NCBI GenBank assembly: GCA_900316495.1
Contig: ONDC01000021.1
Location: 1 to 36,141 of the forward strand
DNA from: an uncultured Eubacteriales bacterium
Lineage (GTDB): Bacteria > Bacillota > Clostridia > Oscillospirales > Acutalibacteraceae
Length of the DNA stretch: 36,141 bases
Reading direction: 5' to 3'
The notes beneath the pieces are model-generated. The model was not told the DNA's origin. It saw nothing but the letters and a program-made list of their open reading frames with translations, and searched no databases. This document shows, one piece after another, positions 23,217 to 30,705 of the stretch. The position numbers were made by a program, and so were the translations under genes. Positions within the stretch are counted from its first letter, which is position 1. Every line of letters starts with the position of its first letter.

Positions 23217-25324
23217 TGCGCGTTATCTCCGTTTGCATCGTTGAGATTGACGCTGTAGCCGCATTCTTTGTCCGCGCAGTAGAGTCGGTTCATCCTCTTG
23301 GTCTGCTTCTTGTAAAGAATTTTGCCGCACCTTGGGCATTTCTCCCGCGTCGGCTCGTCCCATGAGACAAAGTCGCAGGTCGGATAGTTGGAGCAGCCGT
23401 AGAAAACCTTGCCGCGCTTGGACTTCTGTCTGACCACCTTGCCGCCGCATTTGGGGCAGTCCGCGTCTATTTCCACGACGATCTTCTTGATGTTGCGGCA
23501 TTCCGGGAAGCCGGGACAGGCGATGAATTTGCCGTAACGCCCTGTTTTGATCACCATTTTCCTGCCGCACTTCTCGCAGACAATGTCGGTTTCCTCGTCG
23601 GGTATCTTCATGTCGATACCCTCCATATCCTTTTTCACGTCTGCAAGATTCTTCTCAAAATCGCCGTAGAATTCGCCGAGGGTCTCCACCCATTCCTTCG
23701 AGCCGTCGGCAATGCCGTCCAGATTGCGCTCCATGCCGGCGGTAAATTTGAGATTGACGATCTTTGAAAAACGCTCTTTCAGCAGCTTGTTGACCAGCTC
23801 GCCGAGTTCGGTGGGAACCAACGACTTGCCGTCGCGGGTCACGTATTCCCTGCCGACGACAGTGGTGATGATGGTCGCGTAGGTGGAGGGTCTGCCGATG
23901 CCGTTTTCCTCGAGCGCCTTGATGAGGGTCGCCTCGGTATAGCGCGCGGGGGGCTGTGTGAAATGCTGCGTGCCGGTCAGCTCCTTGACCTTGAGGGGCA
24001 TTTCCTCCTCAAGGAGCGGAAGCGCGCCGCTGTCCTCTTCCTCTTCGTCCTTGCTTTCTTCATACAGCACGGTGTAGCCGTCGAATTTCACGGTATAGCC
24101 GGACGCCTTGAAGATATACTGTCCGCCGGAAATATCAACAGAGACGGTATTGTGAATACATTGCGCCATCAGGCTGGCGGTGAAGCGCGACCAGATCAGC
24201 TTGTAGAGCTTGTACTGATCGGAGGTCAGGCTGTCCTTGATGCTCTCCGGGTCAAGGGAGGGCATGGTGGGGCGAATCGCCTCGTGACCGTCCTGCGCGC
24301 CCGCCTTGGTCTTGAAATTATAAGGCTTTGCGGGAAGGTACTTCTCTCCCCAGCGGTTTTTAATGTACGCAACGCCTTCGTTCCTGGCGTCGTCCGAGAT
24401 TCGCAGCGAGTCGGTTCTCATATAGGTGATGATACCGACCGCGCCCATGCCGGCGATCTCCACGCCCTCATACAGCTCTTGCGCGACCTTCATCGTGCGG
24501 CGGCTCTGGAAGTTGAGCTTACGGCTTGCCTCCTGCTGCAGCGTGGAGGTGATGAAGGGCGGCGCGGGGGTCTTCTTGCGGGTGCCCTTTTTGATGCTGT
24601 CCACCCTGAAGTCGGCTCCGTCCAGCTCGGCGAGAATGCCATCCGCCTGCGCCTTGTCGGAGATATGCAGCTTTTCGTCGCTGCCCGCCAGTCCCCAGAG
24701 CTTGGCGGGAAACGCCTTGCGTCCGCCTCGCGGGATAAATTTGCCCTCAATCGTCCAGTATTCCTCCGGAACAAAGGCGCGGATCTCCTCCTCCCTGTCG
24801 CAGATGACGCGGACAGCGACCGACTGCACGCGTCCGGCGGAAAGCCCGCGGCGTATCTTCTGCGAAACAAAGGGGCTGAGCCTGTAGCCCACGATTCTGT
24901 CAAGCAAACGGCGGCACTGCTGGGCGTTGACCAGCTTCATGTCGATGGTGCGGGGGCTTTGAATGCCATTCTGCACCGTGTTTTTGGTAATCTCATTGAA
25001 TGTGACTCGGTTGCGCTCGTTCGGGTCAAGTCCCAGAATATAGGCAAGGTGCCACGAGATAGCTTCTCCCTCGCGGTCAGGGTCGGTTGCAAGATAGACG
25101 AAATCGCTTTTCTCCGCCGCCGCCTTGATTTTATCGACAAGCTCCTCCTTGCCCTTGATGATCTCGTATTTGGGCTTGAAGTCGTGCTTCACGTCCACGC
25201 CGAGACGGCTCTTGGGAAGGTCGCGCACATGACCCATCGAGGCAATCACATCATAGCCCGGACCGAGGTATTTCTTGATGGTCTTTGCCTTGGCGGGGGA
25301 CTCGACTATAACTAATTTGGACAA
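23213..25324 (-). CDS. topA: DNA topoisomerase I (type IA)
   Basis: Relaxes negative supercoils by single-strand passage. 703 residues. The TOPRIM domain starts KLVIVESPAKAKTIKKYLG and has DPDREGEAISWHL. The active-site tyrosine is Tyr301 in ITYMRTDSLRIS. RYTEATLIKALEENGIGRPS is the conserved later helix. The C-terminus carries three four-cysteine zinc ribbons (from CEKCG, CPKCGG and CPRCG), the usual DNA-binding tail. An acidic insertion ESKDEEEEDSG lies near residue 425. It lies 50 bases downstream of dprA and overlaps trmFO by four bases. Confidence 0.98.
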   Translation of the reverse strand: MSKLVIVESPAKAKTIKKYLGPGYDVIASMGHVRDLPKSRLGVDVKHDFKPKYEIIKGKEELVDKIKAAAEKSDFVYLATDPDREGEAISWHLAYILGLDPNERNRVTFNEITKNTVQNGIQSPRTIDMKLVNAQQCRRLLDRIVGYRLSPFVSQKIRRGLSAGRVQSVAVRVICDREEEIRAFVPEEYWTIEGKFIPRGGRKAFPAKLWGLAGSDEKLHISDKAQADGILAELDGADFRVDSIKKGTRKKTPAPPFITSTLQQEASRKLNFQSRRTMKVAQELYEGVEIAGMGAVGIITYMRTDSLRISDDARNEGVAYIKNRWGEKYLPAKPYNFKTKAGAQDGHEAIRPTMPSLDPESIKDSLTSDQYKLYKLIWSRFTASLMAQCIHNTVSVDISGGQYIFKASGYTVKFDGYTVLYEESKDEEEEDSGALPLLEEEMPLKVKELTGTQHFTQPPARYTEATLIKALEENGIGRPSTYATIITTVVGREYVTRDGKSLVPTELGELVNKLLKERFSKIVNLKFTAGMERNLDGIADGSKEWVETLGEFYGDFEKNLADVKKDMEGIDMKIPDEETDIVCEKCGRKMVIKTGRYGKFIACPGFPECRNIKKIVVEIDADCPKCGGKVVRQKSKRGKVFYGCSNYPTCDFVSWDEPTREKCPRCGKILYKKQTKRMNRLYCADKECGYSVNLNDANGDNAQ

Positions 25325-25374
25325 ATGCTATCATGCCTTTCATTGATATATCTAAAGAAATGAGGGACGTTGCG

Positions 25375-26682
25375 TTATCCCTTGGAATATTTGTTGCCCG
25401 GAAGCGCCCTGACGGCGGAATACAGCTCCAGCTCGGTCAGACAGCGGGAGAGCCGGTCGGAATCCATGCCAAGCTCATCCGACAGTTCCCGGAAGTGCTT
25501 CGGAACGTCATTCAGGGCGCGCCACACCCGCTGCGCCTCTTCGGACATGCCGACAGGCGGCACGGATTCGTCCGCCGAGTAAGGCATTTTCCGCTTGTCG
25601 GGTCGCTGCTGCTTGTCGGAAGGCTGCTTTCCGCCGGAATCCGCCGTCTGCTTTTGCTCGCCGTTTTTCTGCGCCGGGTTCGGCAGCTGCTCGGGGGTAA
25701 TACCGTACCGGGCGGCAATGGCGTCACGATCCCATTTGGGTCGGACATGCTTTTCAAAGGCGCGGGAATCAGGGTCCTTCAAATTCGCAAGGTTCAGCTT
25801 GCCGGGGAATTTGCCCACATATTCGCACAGCACATCCGCGGCGGATTCGATGGGCGTGGCGCCGTCGAAAATCAGACGGTTCGTGCCCTTTGCCTGATAG
25901 GTGTTGATCGCCCCGGGAACGGAGAAGATGTCCTTGCCCTGCTCCAGCGCGATATTGGCGGTGATAAGCGAACCGCTTTTTTCACCCGCCTCGACCACGA
26001 TCACTCCCAGCGACAGCGCGGAGATAATTCGGTTGCGAATCGGAAAGTGAAAGCTCAGTGCGGGCGCGCCGGGCGGGTACTCCGAGACAAGCGCTCCGCT
26101 GGCGGAGATGACCTTTCGCAGACCCTCATTATCCATATTGTATCTGGTATTGATACCGCAGCCCAACACGGCAATGGTCTTGCCCCCAGACAGAAGAGTG
26201 CCCTGATGGGCAGCCGAATCGATTCCCCTGGCGCATCCGCTGATCACCACGGCTCCGGCGGCTGCCAGATCCTTGGCAATTGCTGTGGCGGTGGTATATC
26301 CGTAACGGCTGGCACGGCGGGTTCCCACCATGCTGATACACACCTCGTTGTCGATGTCCGGCAGTTCACCGCAGATATACAGCGCGGCGGGATAATCGGG
26401 AATATTGCGCAGCCGCTCGGGATAGTTTTCGCTATCGGGCGTTAAGATGCTGTAATCCAGACGCCGGCAGGCGTCAATAATCTCCTCCGCCACCTCCAGT
26501 CGGGTATCAAGGAACCGGAAAAGCTCCCGCTCCCCCAGGATCCCGCTGAGCCTCAGCTCCTGCTCGTCGGCCTCATACACTCCTTTGCAGGAGCCGAAGT
26601 ACATCAACAGCTGCGGCACCTTGCGGCTGCCCTCTCCGACAGCCTGTTGAAGCCAGACTCCGTAAATGTCATTTTCATTCAT
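25375..26682 (-). CDS. dprA: DNA-processing protein DprA/Smf
   Basis: Binds incoming single-stranded DNA and loads RecA during transformation; it is also widely present in bacteria not known to be competent. Rossmann-like core motifs are SMVGTRRASRYGY, VISGCARGIDSAAHQG, GCGINTRYN, FPIRNRIISALS and SGSLITANIALEQG. A SAM-like N-terminal domain (about 1-85) precedes the core. A long polar linker of Gln, Lys and Asp (about 325-370) connects to a winged-helix C-terminal domain. At 435 residues it is longer than common ~290-370-residue forms because of these additions. It is the first gene after a promoter and is probably the head of the run down to smc. Confidence 0.96.
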   Translation of the reverse strand: MNENDIYGVWLQQAVGEGSRKVPQLLMYFGSCKGVYEADEQELRLSGILGERELFRFLDTRLEVAEEIIDACRRLDYSILTPDSENYPERLRNIPDYPAALYICGELPDIDNEVCISMVGTRRASRYGYTTATAIAKDLAAAGAVVISGCARGIDSAAHQGTLLSGGKTIAVLGCGINTRYNMDNEGLRKVISASGALVSEYPPGAPALSFHFPIRNRIISALSLGVIVVEAGEKSGSLITANIALEQGKDIFSVPGAINTYQAKGTNRLIFDGATPIESAADVLCEYVGKFPGKLNLANLKDPDSRAFEKHVRPKWDRDAIAARYGITPEQLPNPAQKNGEQKQTADSGGKQPSDKQQRPDKRKMPYSADESVPPVGMSEEAQRVWRALNDVPKHFRELSDELGMDSDRLSRCLTELELYSAVRALPGNKYSKG

Positions 26683-26693
26683 GCGTCACACCC

Positions 26694-26722
26694 CTCCCGG
26701 ACATGTCAATATCTCCCGGACA
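26694..26722 (-). repeat. Direct repeat in dprA leader
   Basis: The 10-mer TGTCCGGGAG (minus-strand reading) occurs twice, 19 bases apart, at 26694-26703 and 26713-26722. The first copy met by the ribosome-binding region supplies GGGAGGGG ahead of the dprA ATG; the other lies at the expected transcription start. It could be an operator or an accidental duplication of the Shine-Dalgarno region. Confidence 0.5.
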
Positions 26723-26724
26723 CA

Positions 26725-26753
26725 ATTATATATAGTATATAGCTTTATTTCAG
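26725..26753 (-). promoter_or_regulatory. Probable sigma-A promoter for dprA
   Basis: On the minus strand CTGAAA (26748-26753) and a perfect TATAAT (26725-26730) are 17 bases apart, in an AT-rich tract just upstream of dprA. The -35 matches at four of six positions. Confidence 0.65.
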
Positions 26754-26825
26754 GAAATTTATTAATTTTTTATTAATAAAGCAAAAGAAAACCTCTCAGA
26801 TTTCGTTTTTTCCCGCCAGAACAGA

Positions 26826-26867
26826 AAAAAACAGAGGGGTATGGTCACGCCTTCACCTCTGTTTTTT
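26826..26867 (-). terminator. Intrinsic terminator after the TrmH-family gene
   Basis: AAAAAACAGAGG (26826-26837) is fully complementary to CCTCTGTTTTTT (26856-26867), with an 18-base loop. It ends the minus-strand transcript 24 bases after the methyltransferase stop and insulates dprA. A- and T-runs on both sides would also let it act on the plus strand. Confidence 0.9.
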
Positions 26868-26890
26868 CACAATTCATAAGAGCGATTGCG

Positions 26891-27712
26891 TTACTGCGCA
26901 TATCCCCGCATCATTTCCCACATGAGAATCGCGGCGGCAGTCGCGGCGTTGAGCGATTCGGCTCTGCCGTTCATGGGAATCGTCACCTTTTCCGGACAGG
27001 CGTCGATAAGCGCGTCGGAAAGACCGTTGCCCTCGTTGCCGATACACATGATCGCGCCTCGGAAGAAGCGGATCTTCGTGACGTCGGCGGCTCCCTTCCG
27101 CGGCACGGCCGCCATGGGACGCATGTTCTTTTCTACGGTTCGCCGCATGGCGGACGGCGCGTCGTCTGTTGAAAAAATCGGGATGCGGAACATCGCGCCC
27201 ATCCCGGCGCGAAGCGCCTTGGGCGAGAAGCAGGAGGCGCTGCCCTCGGTGAGGATGACGCCATTCACGCCCAGCGCCTCCGCCGTGCGGAAGATCGCGC
27301 CGACGTTGGAGGGATCCTGCAGATTTTCCAGCAGCACATACTGCCCCGTTGTGTTGAGCGTTTCCAGATTGCTCTCCACCTTGGGCGCCCTTGCCACGAT
27401 GAAAACGCCCTGCGTATTCTCGGTGTCGCTGATTTTTTTAGCGACGTCCCCGGTGATCTCATAAACCTCTCCCGCGCGTTCCGCCAACGGCTTCAGATAA
27501 TCGGCGTATTTTTCCATCGCCTCCGCCGTGCCAAACAGCTCTTCTATGGCGACGCCGCTTTCCGCCGCGTCGGAACAGAGCCGTGCACCCTCGCAGATAA
27601 TCAGCCCTGATCTGCGGCGTTCCCTCGCGCTCGTCATCAGCCTGACGGCGCGCTTCACGGCGGGATTGTCCCTTGACGTGATTGTTGTCAACTTCAAATC
27701 ATTCCTTTTCAT
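26891..27712 (-). CDS. TrmH/SpoU family RNA 2'-O-methyltransferase
   Basis: SPOUT methyltransferase acting on tRNA or rRNA ribose; the exact target is unknown. An N-terminal substrate-binding domain (about 1-110) is followed by the trefoil-knot domain with the three SpoU motifs: LQDPSNVGAIFRTAEA, IGNEGNGLS and IPMNGRAESLNAATAAAI. Up to 273 residues. The ATG at 27712 has no RBS and lies in the T-tract of the rplT terminator. AAAAGGA within the first codons is spaced well for a TTG at codon 6 (27697), which would give 268 residues; relatives commonly begin near ITSRDNPAVK, which both options keep. Following rplT is common for this family in Firmicutes. Confidence 0.92.
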   Translation of the reverse strand: MKRNDLKLTTITSRDNPAVKRAVRLMTSARERRRSGLIICEGARLCSDAAESGVAIEELFGTAEAMEKYADYLKPLAERAGEVYEITGDVAKKISDTENTQGVFIVARAPKVESNLETLNTTGQYVLLENLQDPSNVGAIFRTAEALGVNGVILTEGSASCFSPKALRAGMGAMFRIPIFSTDDAPSAMRRTVEKNMRPMAAVPRKGAADVTKIRFFRGAIMCIGNEGNGLSDALIDACPEKVTIPMNGRAESLNAATAAAILMWEMMRGYAQ

Positions 27713-27757
27713 GCAAACAAAAAGAGTCGCGCCCCATGATGGATGGAGGTGCGCGAC
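27709..27757 (-). terminator. Intrinsic terminator after rplT, overlapping the next start
   Basis: GTCGCGC (minus strand, 27751-27757) pairs with GCGCGAC (27726-27732), followed by TCTTTTTGTTTG. The T-tract runs directly into the annotated ATG of the methyltransferase gene. Read-through would be needed for that gene unless it has its own promoter. Confidence 0.78.
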
Positions 27758-27784
27758 CCAGTCATTTGATGGAGAAAAACGCGA

Positions 27785-28141
27785 TTACTTGCGCGCGTCC
27801 TTTGCGGTCTCGACAAGAGCGGTGAATGCCTTGGGATCGGCGATGGCGATCTCGGAGAGCATCTTTCTGTTGAGAGACACGCCGGCCTTCTTGAGACCGT
27901 CCATGAACTGAGAGTAGTTAATGCCGTTGAACTTGCAGGCGGCGGAGATTCTGGTGATCCACAGGCGGCGGAAGTCACGCTTCTTCTGTCTGCGGCCGAT
28001 GTAGGCATAATTGCCGGACTTCATGATCGCTTCCTTCGCCATCTTGAAGTGCTTGCTTCTTGCGCCCCAGTATCCCTTAGCGAGCTTTAATGTCTTTTTT
28101 CTTCTCTTGCGAGTGGCAAGAGCACCTTTTACACGTGCCAT
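27785..28141 (-). CDS. rplT: 50S ribosomal protein L20
   Basis: Early-assembly 23S rRNA-binding protein; in Firmicutes it also represses its own operon by binding the leader RNA. The 118 residues have the canonical opening [20 protein letters not shown], the long basic N-terminal extension, and the globular part with [19 protein letters not shown] and [12 protein letters not shown]. Last gene of infC-rpmI-rplT, followed by a terminator. Confidence 0.98.
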   Translation of the reverse strand: MARVKGALATRKRRKKTLKLAKGYWGARSKHFKMAKEAIMKSGNYAYIGRRQKKRDFRRLWITRISAACKFNGINYSQFMDGLKKAGVSLNRKMLSEIAIADPKAFTALVETAKDARK

Positions 28142-28196
28142 ATATAGTTACCTCCAATAATAGTCTGAATAATGTTGCTTCCCAATCCGCGAAGGA

Positions 28197-28400
28197 TTAT
28201 TTATAAGGAAGAAGTCTCTTGACCTGAGCTACATTGGTCTTATCGGTAACCGCTACTTTTCTCAGGTTTCTCTTGCGCTTGGTGGATTTCTTGGAGCTGT
28301 TGAGCTTATGTCTCCTGTTGGTCTTGCTGTGCAGTACCTTGCCGTTCTTTGTGATTTTGAAACGCTTCTTTGCACCGCTGTGTGTCTTGATCTTGGGCAT
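28197..28400 (-). CDS. rpmI: 50S ribosomal protein L35
   Basis: Small, very basic large-subunit protein of 67 residues, beginning [20 protein letters not shown] and ending VKRLLPYK, both diagnostic. It lies between infC (24-base gap) and rplT (55-base gap). AAGGAGGA precedes the start. Confidence 0.98.
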   Translation of the reverse strand: MPKIKTHSGAKKRFKITKNGKVLHSKTNRRHKLNSSKKSTKRKRNLRKVAVTDKTNVAQVKRLLPYK

Positions 28401-28424
28401 TTGAAATATCCTCCTTAATGAATC

Positions 28425-28946
28425 TTACTTGTTGGGCTTAGCCGCAAGGAACATCATCATGCTGCGGCCTTCCAGCTTCGCAGGCTTTTCCACTACCGCT
28501 ACCTCCGCCAGAGCCTCGGCGAATTTCCGCATGATCTCAAGACCGTGCTCGGGATGACCCAACTCGCGTCCCTTGAACCGGATGGTCGCCTTGACCTTGT
28601 CGCCGCCCTGAACGAATTTAGCCGCCTGCTTGACCTTGGTGTCAAAGTCGTGGGTGTCGATGCCCAGCGAAAGGCGAACCTCTTTGATATCAAACGTGCG
28701 CTGATTCTTTTTGGCTTCCTTTTCACGCTTCTGCTGTTCAAAACGGTATTTGCCGTAGTCCATGATTTTGCAGACGGGAGGAACTGCCTGTGGAGCGATC
28801 TTGACGAGGTCAAGATTTGCCCCCGCCGCCTTATCGAGAGCCTCAGACGCGCTCATGATGCCAAGCTGACCGCCATCGGACCCGATAACCCGCACTTCCT
28901 TGTCACGAATTTCTTCGTTGATCTGCACCTGTTGTTCTTTGCTTAT
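28425..28946 (-). CDS. infC: Translation initiation factor IF-3, probable AUA start
   Basis: Binds the 30S subunit, prevents early 50S joining and checks start codon and initiator tRNA. The N domain covers about 1-75 and includes PPVCKIMDYGKYRFEQQKRE; the C domain ends EGRSMMMFLAAKPNK. There is no ATG. TTG at 28952 is only one base from the RBS (CACCCCC on plus, 28954-28960). ATA at 28944-28946 is seven bases from it and gives (M)SKEQQVQINEEIRD, aligning with the AUU-started ISKD of B. subtilis. IF-3 discriminates against rare start codons, so infC genes often use AUU or AUA as autoregulation. The product from the ATA is 173 residues. Head of infC-rpmI-rplT. Confidence 0.9.
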   Translation of the reverse strand: MSKEQQVQINEEIRDKEVRVIGSDGGQLGIMSASEALDKAAGANLDLVKIAPQAVPPVCKIMDYGKYRFEQQKREKEAKKNQRTFDIKEVRLSLGIDTHDFDTKVKQAAKFVQGGDKVKATIRFKGRELGHPEHGLEIMRKFAEALAEVAVVEKPAKLEGRSMMMFLAAKPNK

Positions 28947-29178
28947 GACCAAGCACCCCCAGATAAAATATTATTTGATACAAAAAAGCACGGAGCAGGC
29001 CTTTACCAAACCCTCCGTGCAATTCTTTCATAAACAGTACGCAAGCGCAATTCACAATGAACACCCGGAACGAGCCGCTCACAGTGAACCTGACATGAAA
29101 AATATTGACCGTCCGCCTAAATTTTGCAAAATCAGAACGGAGGTGAGGGGGCAATATGCCGCCGGCTTCTTTATTGTC
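28947..29178 (-). ncRNA. Structured infC operon leader (probable L20 leader)
   Basis: About 230 nt of untranslated RNA lie between the promoter and infC. The segment closes with a terminator hairpin 36 nt before the start codon. In Firmicutes the infC-rpmI-rplT leader binds L20, which stabilises the terminator. Position, length and terminator all fit, but I did not fold the pseudoknot or compare it to the Rfam model. Confidence 0.65.
28982..29020 (-). terminator. Leader terminator/attenuator of infC operon
   Basis: GCACGGAG (minus strand, 29013-29020) pairs perfectly with CTCCGTGC (28988-28995), followed by TTTTTTG. This is a textbook intrinsic terminator inside the leader, so transcription of the ribosomal genes depends on read-through. 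Confidence 0.9.
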
Positions 29179-29184
29179 TGAATA

Positions 29185-29213
29185 AGTATAGCATATGATT
29201 TGATGATTGTCAA
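29185..29213 (-). promoter_or_regulatory. Consensus sigma-A promoter for infC-rpmI-rplT
   Basis: On the minus strand TTGACA (29208-29213), 17 bases, TATACT (29185-29190). It is as strong as the gltB and glnN promoters. AT-rich DNA at 29214-29273 contains nothing else recognisable. Confidence 0.88.
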
Positions 29214-29273
29214 GTGGTTTTTTTAGTACATTAAGAAATACACCTGATTCAAATAAATAATATTAATTCTATA

Positions 29274-30041
29274 TTATATTATTTTCCGATAATGACCTCT
29301 TTCCAAAAATTCGATAAATCCTTTATCTCTAAGAATTTGAAGCTGTTGGCGAATTTTCGCCTCAATATTATTATTATGAATATGCTTTTGATGTAATAAT
29401 TCAGAATACTGGTATACATCTTTTAGCGTAAATTGTTGTGACTTTATACCATTCACACAATTTAACACATCAATGAGCCATCCTCTTGCATCAAGATTCT
29501 TGGTTTGCAATTGTTTAATTATACAGTATTTAGAAATAACATCATTGATTGGATTAAAATGGCTGTTCTGAATAATCTGAATTTTTGCTTGTTCAGGGAT
29601 ACTCGCGTAAAGAATATTACACCCAATCCAACCCGCTCTTTTCGCTTGTCGCCCAAGAGGTTTACGTTTTTCAATGATTTCAGGAACAAAGAAGAACTTC
29701 GGGATTAATGTGAGACTCAAAATGCTGTAATTCGGAGAATAGCTCATCACAAACAAATCAGGATTAGTTGAACTCGTGATTCTTTCAACCATAGTTCCAT
29801 AGGCTCCATCGGTAATCTTGTTACCAACAGTTCCTTTTGTTGTTTTTAGTTCAAATATTTCACCACATGCATCACATTGCAAATCAGCAACAGGAGAATT
29901 ATTTTCTACTTTTTCAATATGTAGATTTCCACAGCATGGGCAATACATATTTCTGCTTACCCAATTTTCACTCATTACACGTATTCTTTGAGTTTCACTG
30001 TTATAACAATGAGCAACAGTGGTATCAAACTGCAGATTCAT
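29274..30041 (-). CDS. dpnI: DpnI-like methyl-directed restriction endonuclease
   Basis: Type IIM enzyme expected to cut GATC only when the adenine is methylated. I start at the ATG at 30041: the 255-residue product then matches DpnI (254) almost end to end. The catalytic triad falls at Asp53, Glu64 and Lys66 (PVAD, then FELKTTKG), the same numbers as DpnI. Zinc cysteines are 34, 37, 56 and 59. TINDGAY-like KITDGAYGTMVERI, RRAGWIGCNI-like KRAGWIGCNI and EKIRQQLQILRDK-like AKIRQQLQILRDKGFIEF are shared, the last being the methyl-sensing winged helix. The gene is strikingly AT-rich, so it was probably acquired. No methylase or dpnD lies nearby; none is needed because unmethylated host DNA is safe. 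A TTG nine bases upstream is an alternative start. Confidence 0.95.
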   Translation of the reverse strand: MNLQFDTTVAHCYNSETQRIRVMSENWVSRNMYCPCCGNLHIEKVENNSPVADLQCDACGEIFELKTTKGTVGNKITDGAYGTMVERITSSTNPDLFVMSYSPNYSILSLTLIPKFFFVPEIIEKRKPLGRQAKRAGWIGCNILYASIPEQAKIQIIQNSHFNPINDVISKYCIIKQLQTKNLDARGWLIDVLNCVNGIKSQQFTLKDVYQYSELLHQKHIHNNNIEAKIRQQLQILRDKGFIEFLERGHYRKII

Positions 30042-30081
30042 CAAACTCAATCCAATTCTTTAGAACAATATGCAAAAATCG

Positions 30082-30630
30082 TCAAATAAATGCAACATAC
30101 TCCCCTACGCCATCTCTCTTAGGCGCATTCGGCTCCTGCGCGGGATAGCCGATGGCAATGAGCGCGGACACTACCCGGCTCTCGTCCAGCCCGATAATGC
30201 GCCCGACTTCCTTCTCGTCAAAAATACCCATGATGACGGAGCCGACTCCGTAATTGTGCGCCGCCAGGCAGAAGGTCTGGGCGGCGATACCCGCGTCGAA
30301 CATCTGCCACTCGTTGCCCTTGGAGGTGGAAAAGCTGCCGTCCGGCTCATAGCCGCAGATTCCCCTGACCGAGGTCAGCACCACCAGCGCCGCAGCGCCA
30401 CGGATGATACCGGCGTTATGGGCGCGTCCCATCACACCTTCGGCGGCGATCTGTTCCATAACCTGCCGGTTTTCCACGACGATATAGCGCGGGGTCTGGC
30501 TGTTCTTCCATGTCGGGGCGAAGCGCGCCGCGTCGACGATACGTGCCATTGTATCGCGGCTGATCTTTTCATCGGTAAATTTCCGCACGCTGCGGCGGGT
30601 TCTGATGCCTTCAATGAGTTCCATGATCAA
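30082..30630 (-). CDS. Nitroreductase family protein
   Basis: FMN-dependent oxidoreductase, 182 residues, physiological substrate unknown. RTRRSVRKFTDEKIS (about 10-24) is the phosphate-binding N-terminus of the fold. DAARFAPTWKNSQTPRYIVV follows. FDAGIAAQTFCLAAHNYGVGS is the conserved FMN-contact helix, and SALIAIGYP closes the domain. The first codon is probably TTG at 30630, six bases after AGGAG; an ATG two codons later (30624) is 12 bases away. It lies 75 bases after murC and 40 bases before dpnI on the same strand. Confidence 0.92.
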   Translation of the reverse strand: MIMELIEGIRTRRSVRKFTDEKISRDTMARIVDAARFAPTWKNSQTPRYIVVENRQVMEQIAAEGVMGRAHNAGIIRGAAALVVLTSVRGICGYEPDGSFSTSKGNEWQMFDAGIAAQTFCLAAHNYGVGSVIMGIFDEKEVGRIIGLDESRVVSALIAIGYPAQEPNAPKRDGVGEYVAFI

Positions 30631-30644
30631 ACATCGCTCCTAAT

Positions 30645-30686
30645 CTATTATTTCAACTATTTCAACTATTTCAGCGCGAAGCGCTC
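30645..30686. repeat. CTATTTCAA tandem repeat plus AGCGC-GAA-GCGCT palindrome
   Basis: Three copies of a CTATTTCAA-like unit (30645-30674) run into the small palindrome AGCGCGAAGCGCT. A related palindrome, AGCGCGCAGCGCT, occurs in the gap after trmFO near 21878. Both lie just beyond gene ends. They may belong to a dispersed intergenic repeat family. Confidence 0.5.
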
Positions 30687-30705
30687 ATTTATCTTCAATC
30701 TTCCG

